Positions 46,417 to 58,400 of a stretch of 64,000 nucleotides of DNA are shown here, one piece after another. A program made the translations under genes and the position numbers. Source of the DNA: Rhododendron vialii (Eukaryota; Streptophyta; Magnoliopsida; Ericales; Ericaceae); assembly GCF_030253575.1 (NCBI RefSeq), contig NC_080565.1, positions 6,420,001 through 6,484,000 of the forward strand, written 5' to 3'. The notes below the pieces were generated by a model. That model was not told the DNA's origin. It saw only the letters and a program-made list of their open reading frames with translations, and did not search any database. Every line of letters begins with the position of its first letter. The first letter of the stretch is position 1.

Positions 46417-49400
46417 TCAACCAGCGGTACCTTGATCTTTGGGTTGATATAGAGGTTCCAAACACTCTTTAGCCCGGTGAACTTTTGATTGGAGGTAGAA
46501 GCTCCCATTCTTAGCATTATTTTCAAATAGATTATCGTACTTCTGCACAAGTTGAAGAAAGACATAAAAGACCTAGTCATGGAAATATGTAGACAATGCT
46601 CACATGAGATGCTAAGTATGAAACACAGACCATAGCAATCTCTTCCCACGTGGACGTCTCAGTGACGCCAAGAATCTGCCTCGCTTCTTGCTCTGTCATG
46701 GTTTTGCTTCCTCTACGGACTGCATTCTGCACTGTTTCTTGAGCAACACCAGATTTTGCAGCATCTGAACATTAACCAGATCAAAATCTTAATATGCAAG
46801 GCATACGGTTATGAATTCTGAGGCATCTGACATAAACCAGATGAAAAGTTACTTGTACAAGAAAAGAATGACCATAAAGTACTAATGAACTTATTGGCTT
46901 TTTCACATGCTCCCAAAGAACTCCCTTTCGCTATGCATTCAACACAAGCTTATTGTAATGAACCAAGTTCCCTAAGAGTGCAGATTGATAGCTTTGAGCT
47001 AACTGTGAAAAGTGCAAACAGCAAGAATAAATTAGACGCCACTCTGTTTGATATCCTTTCTTCATGACTGCCAAAACACTTCAAGTTAGCTGCATTACGA
47101 AGGAATGAGCTAAAGTAGAGGAAGCACAAGTTTATTTCACAGAAATGAGAGAAAGTTTTAGTTTAATATAAAATAACAAGCTGTGAAAGTAGCAATAAAA
47201 AATGTTTTCACTAATTTTGATAAAACCCGCAAAAACGTGGTGCAATGTGAATGAAATCACACTGGTTTGCACTTTTGCATTTGAACATCATTTTGGCCGT
47301 GCTATATATCCTACTCAAATGGAGGGCATGTTCTTTTTAGAGGAAGAGTCCTGAAGCAGTCCAGTTTACTAGCACTAGTTCATTGTCTTAAGCTATGAAC
47401 AGGTGGTTACGGTAATTGGTATATGGTTTTTATCATTTTGGGTATAGAAGTTTTGAGAGAAAAGCATTTTGTAACCCTTTTGGGACATCTTCTCTCCAAT
47501 CAATCAATTCTTTGATTTTGGTTATATCATGGATATTTCGTGTCACTTTCCCCCTTTAGTAGTTCCACAGAGGTGCAGACACCAGAATTGCTGGGGATAT
47601 TAGAATCCTTCAATAATTCACTTCATTTGAGATAAGAAAATTACTTCCTACCATTTGTGTGTATGTTATAAAAGTATGTATATTTATAGTACGTGCTGAT
47701 ATCTTTTACAGGTGGGTCCAGACAAAGGTTACATGTGTGGATGTTCTCTAGTGATCCGTTCGTGGTTAACCTTTTGTGATGGATGATTTCCATTGTGGTT
47801 ACGCCGTGGAGGAGGTGGCAGAGGAAGGAGAATAGGAAGTGGTGGTGGAGGTTTTGAAATGGGGGTAACATAGGGGAGATGTTACAGGTGGTGGCCGAGG
47901 GAGTGGGGAACAGCTGGTTTTTGTATTGGTGTGTAAATGAATATACACGAGTACGAAAATGATGATATTAAGGCCACTTACGAGCACATCAACTGATGTT
48001 AGTGGCGCGCTTAGCATACAAACCACAGCGGCAAGGTGATTTTCTCAACGTCAGGGCTAATCCGAACATTGCAAAAATATTGAAGGGTGTTGAAAAATGT
48101 ATGCATTATAATTTGTGAAAATTTATATGCATCTCTATTAATTATTTTGATGATTAATTCAATGATATTTTTATTCGGCAAATACAAAATTATCGAAAAG
48201 TCGATTCCCGAATTAAATATTTTCGTGACCTTGAAATATAGCATAAAGTCTCTTGGATTCTTGATTTATATTTACAAAGACTTTATTGAGCTCAATACAT
48301 GCTTTAACGGTTTATTTAGATGAAATTGTGAGCCACAGGTTGACGAACCGGCTGACAAGCCGGCTGTCTGAACAGAAAGCTGTGACAACCGGACGACCAC
48401 CCGGATGACCACTCTATCAAACGGCTAGTTTCCAACGGCTAGTTTCAAACGGCTAGTTTCCAACGGCTAGTTTCCAACGGCTAGTTCCAACGGCTAGTTT
48501 CCAACGGCTAGTTCCAACGGCTAGTTTCAAACGGCTAGTTTCCAACGGCTAGTTTCAAACGGCTAGTTTCCAACGGCTAGTTCCAACGGCTAGTTTCCAA
48601 CGGCTAGGAAGCATATGGATGGCTATATAAGGCATCAAGAACTCATTAATGAGTACATACACAAGCTACAACATTCCATATTATTGCAAGAGCAAATTCT
48701 CAAAAGATCAAAGCCAAAAATTCTCATTGTTCTTCCACTTTCATATTATTCTTGAGAGAAAATTTGTACAAGTCGTGAGCGATAATTTTCATACCTTCTT
48801 CACATACTTGTATTTCCTAAGTGAGTGTTTGAGTCAAACACTTGAAAACTTAGAAGACCAAATTCGGGTTGGAATTTGGGTGTTATTGTTTTTGAGAAGT
48901 TTTCGGAGAAAATTCTTGCGGTTGTGCTAGCTCCTCGGGAAAGCTAGAGGCATTCGGTTCTTGTAAGCACCTACAAGTTGTAATCTTTTAAAGATTAGTC
49001 TAACCTTCAAGTAATTGCTTGAGGAGAAGTGGAGTAGGGCCGGACCGTGGACAAATCCGGACCGAACCACTATAAACGGGTTCTATCTCTCTATCTCTCT
49101 ATTTTGATTGCATACTTATTGTTTGCATATATTGTTAGAGATAAATTTTTATTGGTAATTATTACTAGCAATCCTATTCACCCCCCCTCTAGGTTGCATA
49201 ATTTGGGTAACAATTGGTATCAAAGCCTCGGCTCTTGTTTGTAGATTTAACCATCTAAGAGTTAAGATCCATGGCAACCACTAGTAATGTTTCTTGTATC
49301 GAAGGTCAATCGTCCAATAGACCTCCCTTGTTCACCGGAGAAAATTACTCTCATTGGAAAAATAGAATGATGATCTTTATTCAATCCACGGATTATGATC

Positions 49401-52400
49401 TATGGAAAATTATCAAAAATGGTCCCATTATTCCTACTAAGAAAGTTGGGGAAGAGACTATGCCTAAATCAGATAATGAGTGGAGTCATTCGGAAAAGAC
49501 TTCAATAGAAAAGAACTATAGAGCTATGAACCTTCTTTTTTGTGCTATTACTCCCAATGAATATGATTGTGTTTCCGCATGTGAATCGGCTAAAGAAATA
49601 TGGGATAAGTTAGAAATGTCACATGAAGGAGATAGTCAAGTTAAGGAGTCCAAAATTGATATTCTTGTGCATAGCTATGAGCTCTTCAAAATGAAACCGG
49701 ATGAATCTATATCTCAAATGTTTGCTAGATTTGCTAGTATTACTAACGGTTTAAAAGCTCTTGGAAAGATTTACAGTCAATCCGAAATGACAAGGAAGGT
49801 GCTCCGTTCCATGCCAACCAATTGGGACACTACCACCTCCATCATTCTACAATCCAAAGATTTCTCAACATACACGATGGACAAGCTCATGGGATCTCTC
49901 ATGACGGAGGAAATACATCACAACCTCAAGGGTGAAAAAGAGAAGAAAGTTAAGGATCTTGCCTTCAAAAGTACAACAAGCAAATCAAAAAGCAAGGAGG
50001 ATTCAAGCAACGAAAGTGAGGATGATGAAATGGCGCTCATCACAAAAACGTTCAAGAAACTCCTCAAAAATAGAGCATCTCACAAAGGCAGAGGATTTTC
50101 AAGAAAACATGGAGGCAAAGAAGAAAATAGTAAAAAGGATCCAATCATTTGCTACGAGTGCAAGAAGCCCGGCCACATCAAAAGTGAATGTCCATATGCA
50201 AAAAAATATTCAAAGAAGGACAAAAAGAGAGCTATGATGGCCGCATGGGACAATAGTGACGATAGTAGCTCCGATGAGGACGATGAGCAACAAGAGGTCG
50301 CTAACTTGTGTTTCATGGCCATCGAAGAAAACGAGGTAGATCTCGACTCATCCTATTCCTTTGATGAATTATTTATTGCCTATAAAGAGTTGAAAGTAGA
50401 ATTTGAAAAGGTTGTTTCTAAAAACAAATTTCTTAAAAAGGTTGCTAAAGATCTTTCACTAGAAATAGATGATTTAATTGAAGAGAAAGATATTTTGGAG
50501 GAAGAAAATGAAAGTTTAAGAACCTCTTTGGAAAAAGAAAAAGAGTATTTGAAGGATACTTCCAAAAACGAATCTTTAGAAAAACAAATTGATGATTTAA
50601 CTAATTCTCTTTCAAAACTCACTAATGGAAAAGAAAGTTTAGACATTCTTCTTGGAAAACAAATGGTTTCTTTTCACAAGGCCGGAATTGGTTATAATCC
50701 CACTCAACACAAAAATCTTTTTGAAAAAGATGTTCCTCCTTCTAGCCATTCTAAATTGACATGTCATTATTGTGGTAAAATTGGTCATATTTCTCCTACT
50801 TGTCCTATGAAAGGATACTCATCTTCTAATGCAAAAAAGGTCTGGGTTCCTAAGAACCGTATCAATGCTAACCTTCAAGGACCCAAGATGATTTGGGTAC
50901 CAAAAGTCAAGAAATGATGTGCTATTGTAGGTATGCTTCAAAAGTTCTCTCAAGGAAGGAAGTTGGTACCTTGATAGTGGATGTTCAAGACACATGACCG
51001 GTGACAAGAAGGCTTTCAATTCTCTTTCGCCTAAAGATGGTGGACATGTCACATTTGGAGACAACAACAAAGGCAAAATCATAGGAATCGGTGATATAGG
51101 TAATTCTCCTATTATTGAAGATGTTTTACTTGTTAGTGGTTTAAAACACAATCTTCTTAGCATAAGTCAATTATGTGATAGAGGAAATCGTGTTATCTTT
51201 GAAAAATCCAAATGTATCATTGAAAATGTCAAAAGCAACAAGACACTCTTCGTTGGACAAAGACTTGAAAATGTATATGTTTTTAATCTCAATGATTTAA
51301 GTAATTGTGATATAAAATGTTTTTCCGCTTTGAGTGAAAATAGTTGGCTTTGGCATAGGCGCCTAGGACATGCAAGTATGGATGCTATTTCAAAACTCTC
51401 TAGAAAAAATTTGGTAAAAGGTCTTCCTAAAATCAAATTTGAAAAAGATAGACTTTGTGGTCCTTGCCAACAAGGAAAACAAACCAAGGCTTCTTTTAAG
51501 TCCAAAAATGTTGTTTCAACTACTAGACCTTTGCAATTACTTCATATGGATTTGTTTGGACCAACTCGCTCTCCAAGTCTTTGTGGAAACTATTATTGTC
51601 TTGTTGTTGTTGATGATTTCTCTAGATATACATGGGTGATGTTCCTAGCTCATAAGAATGAGGCTTATCCTAATTTCACTAAACTTTGTAGAAGAGTTCA
51701 AAATGAAAAAGGAGTTGTTATTTCTAACATTCGTACGGATCATGGAAAAGAACTTGACAATTCTTTATATGAAAAGTTTTGTGATGAACATGGTATTGGT
51801 CATAACTTTTCCGTACCTCGTACTCCTCAACAAAATGGGGTAGTAGAGAGAAAAAATCGTACTCTGGAAGAAATGGCCCGCACTATGCTTTGTGAAAACT
51901 CTTTGCCAAAATATTTTTGGGCGGAAGCCGTTAATACCTCATGCTATATTTTGAATCGAGTTTTAATTAGGCCTATCCTCAAGAAAACTCCTTATGAGCT
52001 TTGGAATGGTAGAATACCCAACATTAATTACTTTCATGCCTTCGGTTGTAAATGTTATGTATTAAACAATGGAAAAGATAACTTGGGTAAATTTGATTCA
52101 AAATCGGATGAAGGCATCTTTATTGGTTACTCTCTTACTAGCAAAGCATATAGAATTTATAATAAGCGCACTAATCTTGTTGAAGAATCTATTCACGTTT
52201 CCTTTGATGAATCTAATCCTTGTGCTACTAAGGATGTTGTTGATAATGATGACTTAGAGATTACACATAAGATTCATGACTTGAAAATTCAAGAAAAAGT
52301 TGATGGTGATACTCAAGTAGAAAGCTCTCAAATCAAAGAAGATGAAGTAATTAATCAACCTCAAGATGCCATGGGAGACAACCAAGATCTTTCCAAGGAT

Positions 52401-55400
52401 TGGAGATTCGTGCAAAACCATCCAAAGGACTTGATTCTTGGAGAAGTTTCGAAAGGGGTAACCACTCGCTCGTCTCATAGAAATTTTTGTGAAAATCAAG
52501 CTTTTGTTTCTCAAATTGAGCCTAAAAACTTTCCGGAAGCTCAAGATGATGAAAATTGGATTTTGGCCATGCAAGATGAGTTAAATCAATTTGAAAGGAA
52601 TAAAGTTTGGGCATTAGTACCTAAGCCTCTTGATCACACTATTATAGGTACTAAATGGGTTTTTCGTAACAAGCTAGATGAATCCGGAAATATTGTTAGG
52701 AATAAAGCTAGACTTGTTGCTCAAGGTTATAATCAAGAAGAAGGTATTGATTTTGAAGAAACTTTTGCACCGGTAGCTAGATTAGAGGCTATTCGCATAT
52801 TACTTGCCTTTGCATCTTTCAAAAATTTCAAGCTTTATCAAATGGATGTGAAAAGTGCATTTTTGAATGGGTTCATAAATGAGGAAGTTTATGTCAAACA
52901 ACCTCCCGGCTTTGAAGATCATGTATACCCCGATCATGTTTTTAAACTCTCAAAAGCTTTATATGGTTTGAAGCAAGCACCACGTGCATGGTATGATAGA
53001 CTTAGTTCATTCTTGCTTGACAATGGCTTTACTCGTGGAAAAATTGATACTACTCTTTTCATTAAAGCCAAAGGTAAAGATATGCTCATTATTCAAATAT
53101 ATGTTGATGATATTGTCTTTGGTGCCACTAATGATAATATGTGCAAAGAGTTTGCTAAGTGTATGCAAGGTGAATTTGAAATGAGTATGATGGGGGAGCT
53201 TAACTTCTTCCTCGGACTTCAAATCAAGCAAACTAATGAGGGGATCCTAATCAACCAAGCCAAGTATGCGAAAGAACTTATTAAGAAGTTTGGCATGGAA
53301 GGATCAAAGCCAACGAGCACACCAATGAGCACATCAACTAAGCTAGACAAAGATGAGAATGGTAAGGCCGTCAATGAAAAGATGTATCGAGGTATGATCG
53401 GCTCATTACTTTATCTCACTGCAAGTAGACCGGATATAATGTTTAGTGTTTGCATGTGTGCTAGATTTCAATCATGTCCTAAAGAATCGCATTTAAAAGC
53501 TATTAAACGTATCTTTAAATATGTTGGCGGTTCTCATGACTTAGGATTGTTTTATCCACGTGGAGTTGCATTTGATTTAATTGGTTATTCGGATGCGGAT
53601 TTTGGAGGTTTCAAAGTTGATCGTAAAAGTACAAGTGGGACTTGCCAATTTCTAGGGCACTCTCTAGTGTCTTGGCATAGCAAGAAACAAAATTCCGTAG
53701 CTCTATCTACCGCCGAGGCGGAATATGTAGCGGCCGGAAGTTGTTGTGCCCAAATATTGTGGATCAAACAACAAATGGAGGATTTCAATTTGCAATATGA
53801 TCATATTCCTATTAAATGTGATAATACTAGTGCAATTAGCTTAACCAAGAATCCGATTCAACATTCTCGAACAAAACATATTGAGATTAGACATCATTTT
53901 ATAAGAGATCATGTTCAAAAAGGGGATATTGAACTTAACTTTATTAGTACCGACAAGTAATTGGCGGACATTTTCACAAAACCCCTTGGTGAAGAACAAT
54001 TTTGTTTCATTCGACGAGAACTCGGCATGTCTAATCATTTATGAAAAAGTTGTGTTCTTGATGTCAAAAGTTTTTTTTTTTTTTTTTGGATTCAATGTTG
54101 AGTTGATTGAATTCGTAAATATCATACTTGATGGAGAGTACAAATGATCTTGATATAGAAATCACCCTCCAAACATTTTATCATATGATTCATTTTCCTG
54201 TGTTTGGTATGCAGAAAAACAGTTTTATGGTCTTTAATGCTACTCCTCTTAAACGTTTTCTGGACTTAACCTGCATTTGTCAGTGTAGAGACCCGTATTT
54301 TATTTCCATAATTCTTTATGTTTTATTAAGGCATGAGTTGTGATATAAAATGGAGAATGAGTTCGGATGTCGAATGTGCTAGAATTTAGAAGTTCAGGAT
54401 GCAAGTGTAATATGCATGGGTGTATAAGTGAAGGTGTGTGTAGGGGATAATTCTCCCCCACATATATTTCTTTTCTTTTCCGGGCAGACACACACACGTT
54501 TCTCTCTCTCTACTCCCTCGACCGACTCTCTCTCTTTCTCACCTCTCCTCCAAACTTCTCTCTTCGATTTCATCGCCTTAGAATGAGATTTCGGAAAAAT
54601 CCCAAGTACTAAAGTTGTTCTACGCGACGAGATCTTCCTATTGATCGAAGAAGAATCATGATCGGAGCACTTTGAGGTTTCCTCCATGTTCGGGCTTGCT
54701 TCTAACCCTCGAGGTAGGGATCTCCTACCTTCTTTACATGTTTAAGTGTTGGTTAGATGTACAAGAATCAAGTTTGATCATTTATTTTGAGTCTTGAACA
54801 AATCTGTTATATGCTGATAATTTCGTGGGTTTTGGAAATCTGTCTTTTGGGAGCCCTCTGCTAGAAATCACTGGCATTTGTCATGATTAAGACCTCAAGG
54901 GGCGGGTCAGGGTCGTGACAGTCAGTCGGATGTCCAAGCGGATGTCCAACCGGACAACCGTGAGGTTGAGACTTATTCAAGCTTTTGCGTTGCTAACTCT
55001 GATTTATTAAGTCTGTTACACTTAGTTTGTATGAACTTCATGGCTTAGTGCTTAAATTGTCTCTTATATACTTCGCCGATATGAATTTCTTGTCTCTAAG
55101 CTTGCAGGGATAATCATTCTCGGTAATACCCCTCGCATTCTTTAAAAAGCTCTCTTTTAGGGGGAGCATGTATTAAGGGGACACAACAATAAAACACCCG
55201 AACACAATTTTCTTCCCCTATTCTTGTTCTTTTCGGCGCCACCCCTATTCTTGTCCTATTCGGCGCCGCATCCCCTATCCTATCTCTATTCGGTGCCGCA
55301 TCCCCTATTATCTCTCTTTCGGCGCAGCAATTCAATCAATTCGGCGCACCATTTCAAACACTTCGGCCCAGCATTTCAAACAATTCGGCGCAGCATTTCA

Positions 55401-58400
55401 AACAATTCGGCAATCTCATACTCTATAAATTCAACAACACTCTCTCTATCTCTTCATCTATCTATCTTTCCTTCTCTCTCGGCCTAAATCTCTCATCAAG
55501 CAATGGCAAACATACCGCAAGGGTTACCGTTTGAGTTTTACGAAAGAGATGCCGAACGAGCAGAGTTCAGGTTGTTTATCCAAACCATTTGGATGCAACT
55601 CTTTATCTTCATTCTGCTGTGTGCGTTACTTACAATGAGAATACCACCATGGTTCGGGTGGAATGTAAATGTGGATACTCTGTGGTATTGGATTGGCATT
55701 GTAGCTGCCGTTGTAGCAGCCATTATTCGAGAATACGAAAATCAAGGACGCCAAGCTCTCAATGAACGAAGATAGAGTGCTACAGGGCAAGAGCGGCATG
55801 GTGCTGGAACCATGGCCCTATTGTTTTTCTCTTTTTAGTTTTTTTTTTTGATGTCACAGGGGGAGAAAAAGCCAAGTTTTAATTGATCTATCTTGCCATT
55901 TTGGGCAAATTTAAAAAAATTGCTTGCTATGATCTGATGATTATTGCTATTACTCGTTGATCATAGATAACTGCTTTGGTGCATGTATTAAGGGGGAGAT
56001 TGGCATAACTCCTACTTGAATAAAAACTATCATTTTGTGTCATCATCAAAAAGGGGGAGATTGTTGAAAAATGTATGCATTATAATTTGTGAAAATTTAT
56101 ATGCATCTCTATTAATTATTTTGATGATTAATTCAATGATATTTTTATTCGGCAAATACAAAATTATCGAAAAGTCGATTCCCGAATTAAATATTTTCGT
56201 GACCTTGAAATATAGCATAAAGTCTCTTGGATTCTTGATTTATATTTACAAAGACTTTATTGAGCTCAATACATGCTTTAACGGTTTATTTAGATGAAAT
56301 TGTGAGCCACAGGTTGACGAACCGGCTGACAAGCCGGCTGTCTGAACAGAAAGCTGTGACAACCGGACGACCACCCGGATGACCACTCTATCAAACGGCT
56401 AGTTTCCAACGGCTAGTTTCAAACGGCTAGTTTCCAACGGCTAGTTTCCAACGGCTAGTTCCAACGGCTAGTTTCCAACGGCTAGTTCCAACGGCTAGTT
56501 TCAAACGGCTAGTTTCCAACGGCTAGTTTCAAACGGCTAGTTTCCAACGGCTAGTTCCAACGGCTAGTTTCCAACGGCTAGGAAGCATATGGATGGCTAT
56601 ATAAGGCATCAAGAACTCATTAATGAGTACATACACAAGCTACAACATTCCATATTATTGCAAGAGCAAATTCTCAAAAGATCAAAGCCAAAAATTCTCA
56701 TTGTTCTTCCACTTTCATATTATTCTTGAGAGAAAATTTGTACAAGTCGTGAGCGATAATTTTCATACCTTCTTCACATACTTGTATTTCCTAAGTGAGT
56801 GTTTGAGTCAAACACTTGAAAACTTAGAAGACCAAATTCGGGTTGGAATTTGGGTGTTATTGTTTTTGAGAAGTTTTCGGAGAAAATTCTTGCGGTTGTG
56901 CTAGCTCCTCGGGAAAGCTAGAGGCATTCGGTTCTTGTAAGCACCTACAAGTTGTAATCTTTTAAAGATTAGTCTAACCTTCAAGTAATTGCTTGAGGAG
57001 AAGTGGAGTAGGGCCGGACCGTGGACAAATCCGGACCGAACCACTATAAACGGGTTCTATCTCTCTATCTCTCTATTTTGATTGCATACTTATTGTTTGC
57101 ATATATTGTTAGAGATAAATTTTTATTGGTAATTATTACTAGCAATCCTATTCACCCCCCCTCTAGGTTGCATAATTTGGGTAACAAAGGGTAAACTAAA
57201 ATTTGCTTTATTAAGTTATTAACTGAATCAAATCTTTATCTACACAAAAAAGGCATGTACTAAAGAGTAATTTTTTCTAACCAAAAACATATTCAGTATA
57301 ATAGTAAACACGATATTTAAATTGTAACAAACTTGTACAAAAAGTTCGAAAATAAAACTCAGTTGTCCAAAATAGAACTTGATAGAACTCCATAATAAAA
57401 AAAAAAGTAGTACCTATTGGTCTCCCAAAATAATAAGATTGATAGACTTACTTGCAAGTGCTTGACGATAGGCCTGAACAACAGCCCTAGCCATAATTCC
57501 AGAGCCCATTATAATTAGATTTGCAAGAATCTTGGCAGCCTGTAAGAGGAAATATTACATCAGGTATATGGTATTATCAATAGCACTACCACAAAAGATA
57601 TCCATGATAAGAACACTTCACACAAAAGTAAACTGAGCATTACCCTATTAAAGAGCTCAATAAAGAAGGTTCAATACATGAATAGCACGTGTCTTTCCTA
57701 TAGACACACGTGCAACCAAGAAAATACTAGCAAAAATTCTCCGCGAACCGTGGTAAACAATGAATGATCAGAGATTCAGAATGCTAAATTATCACCGAAA
57801 GGGAATGTTGCTAGCTCAATTTTCAGTCACAAGTTGAACGTTTTTCAAACTGGGTCAGTTCTTCCAAATGGTGGCCTGAGCATTGGAGTGTTGACTTGGT
57901 AATCACCATTGGCCCAATGCATAAGCAGACATGCCTTGCAATAAAACAATCAACAGGGTAGCCCAACTGTTAAAAGGTTGTCACCAGGACCAACCGGATG
58001 ACTGGCGCTCTTTTGTGCAACTCCTGATGCTAATGCCTTTGACTTGCAATACCTATGGCTTGTGATGGTTGCAGGTATGTGGGGTTTACATGCAGGGCTC
58101 GGTCCAAAGTGACCCTATCTTGGAGAGGTTCTCGTTATTCGGAAGGGAAAAAACCCCAACAGAAGCTGTCACTATCCTGTGTGGAAGTAATTATAATCCA
58201 ATAATAGAGCAAAGGCCTGAAAAACTATCTCGGAACATCAGAATAGCACAGAAACTAACGATCGCAAGAGACAGAAGCAGAGATTGGCTCAAATAGAGGC
58301 TAAAAGGCCTCAAATGTTTGTCATCACAATTGCAGTACTTTGGCTACTTGGTACAAGTCTCTGTCCTAAAAACGGTCTAGGAGGCCAACTAGTCGGCGCC

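Larger units (their letters stand above)
48088..49212 (+). repeat. 5' LTR of the Sirevirus-type element
   Basis: Starts TGTTGAAAAATG and ends TTTGGGTAACA. U3 contains the AACGGCTAG array (48417-48607) and a TATA box at 48624. The same 1,125 bp recur at 56062-57186. Confidence 0.95.
55166..55995 (+). other. Accessory cassette bounded by 15-bp direct repeats
   Basis: GCATGTATTAAGGGG occurs at 55166-55180 and 55981-55995, each next to the purine-tract-like sequences typical of the Sirevirus 3' region. The 800 bp between them hold a repeat array, a TATA box, a CT-rich leader, one ORF and a T-rich tail. This arrangement looks like an acquired transcription unit. Confidence 0.6.
48088..57186 (+). 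mobile_element. Full-length Sirevirus-type Ty1/Copia retrotransposon (9,099 bp)
   Basis: Two 1,125-bp LTRs (TGTTG...TAACA), an initiator-Met-type primer site, gag with two CCHC knuckles and a coiled-coil-rich C-terminus, pol in the Copia order protease-integrase-RT-RNase H, a long 3' region and repeated AAGGGGGAGA purine tracts, a Sirevirus habit. The target duplication AAGGG is perfect (48083-48087 and 57187-57191). By eye I found no difference between the LTRs, implying recent insertion. It lies in PAM16 intron 2, opposite to the gene. It also carries a nested solo LTR (54284-54920) and an extra cassette with a 90-codon ORF. The coding breaks (see gag and pol) suggest it cannot move on its own protein. 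Confidence 0.93.

Noticed and set aside
48417..48607. CRISPR-like regular repeat array
   Set aside because: There are no spacers; the units are directly abutting, lie in a plant LTR and are duplicated in the other LTR.
48087..48930. Open frames of 78 and 93 codons in the LTR
   Set aside because: They occur identically in both LTRs, cross U3/R/U5, and show no conserved domain or start context.
53911..54147. Extra ORF overlapping the end of pol
   Set aside because: It is out of frame with pol, whose family-typical ending lies in the pol frame beyond the stop.
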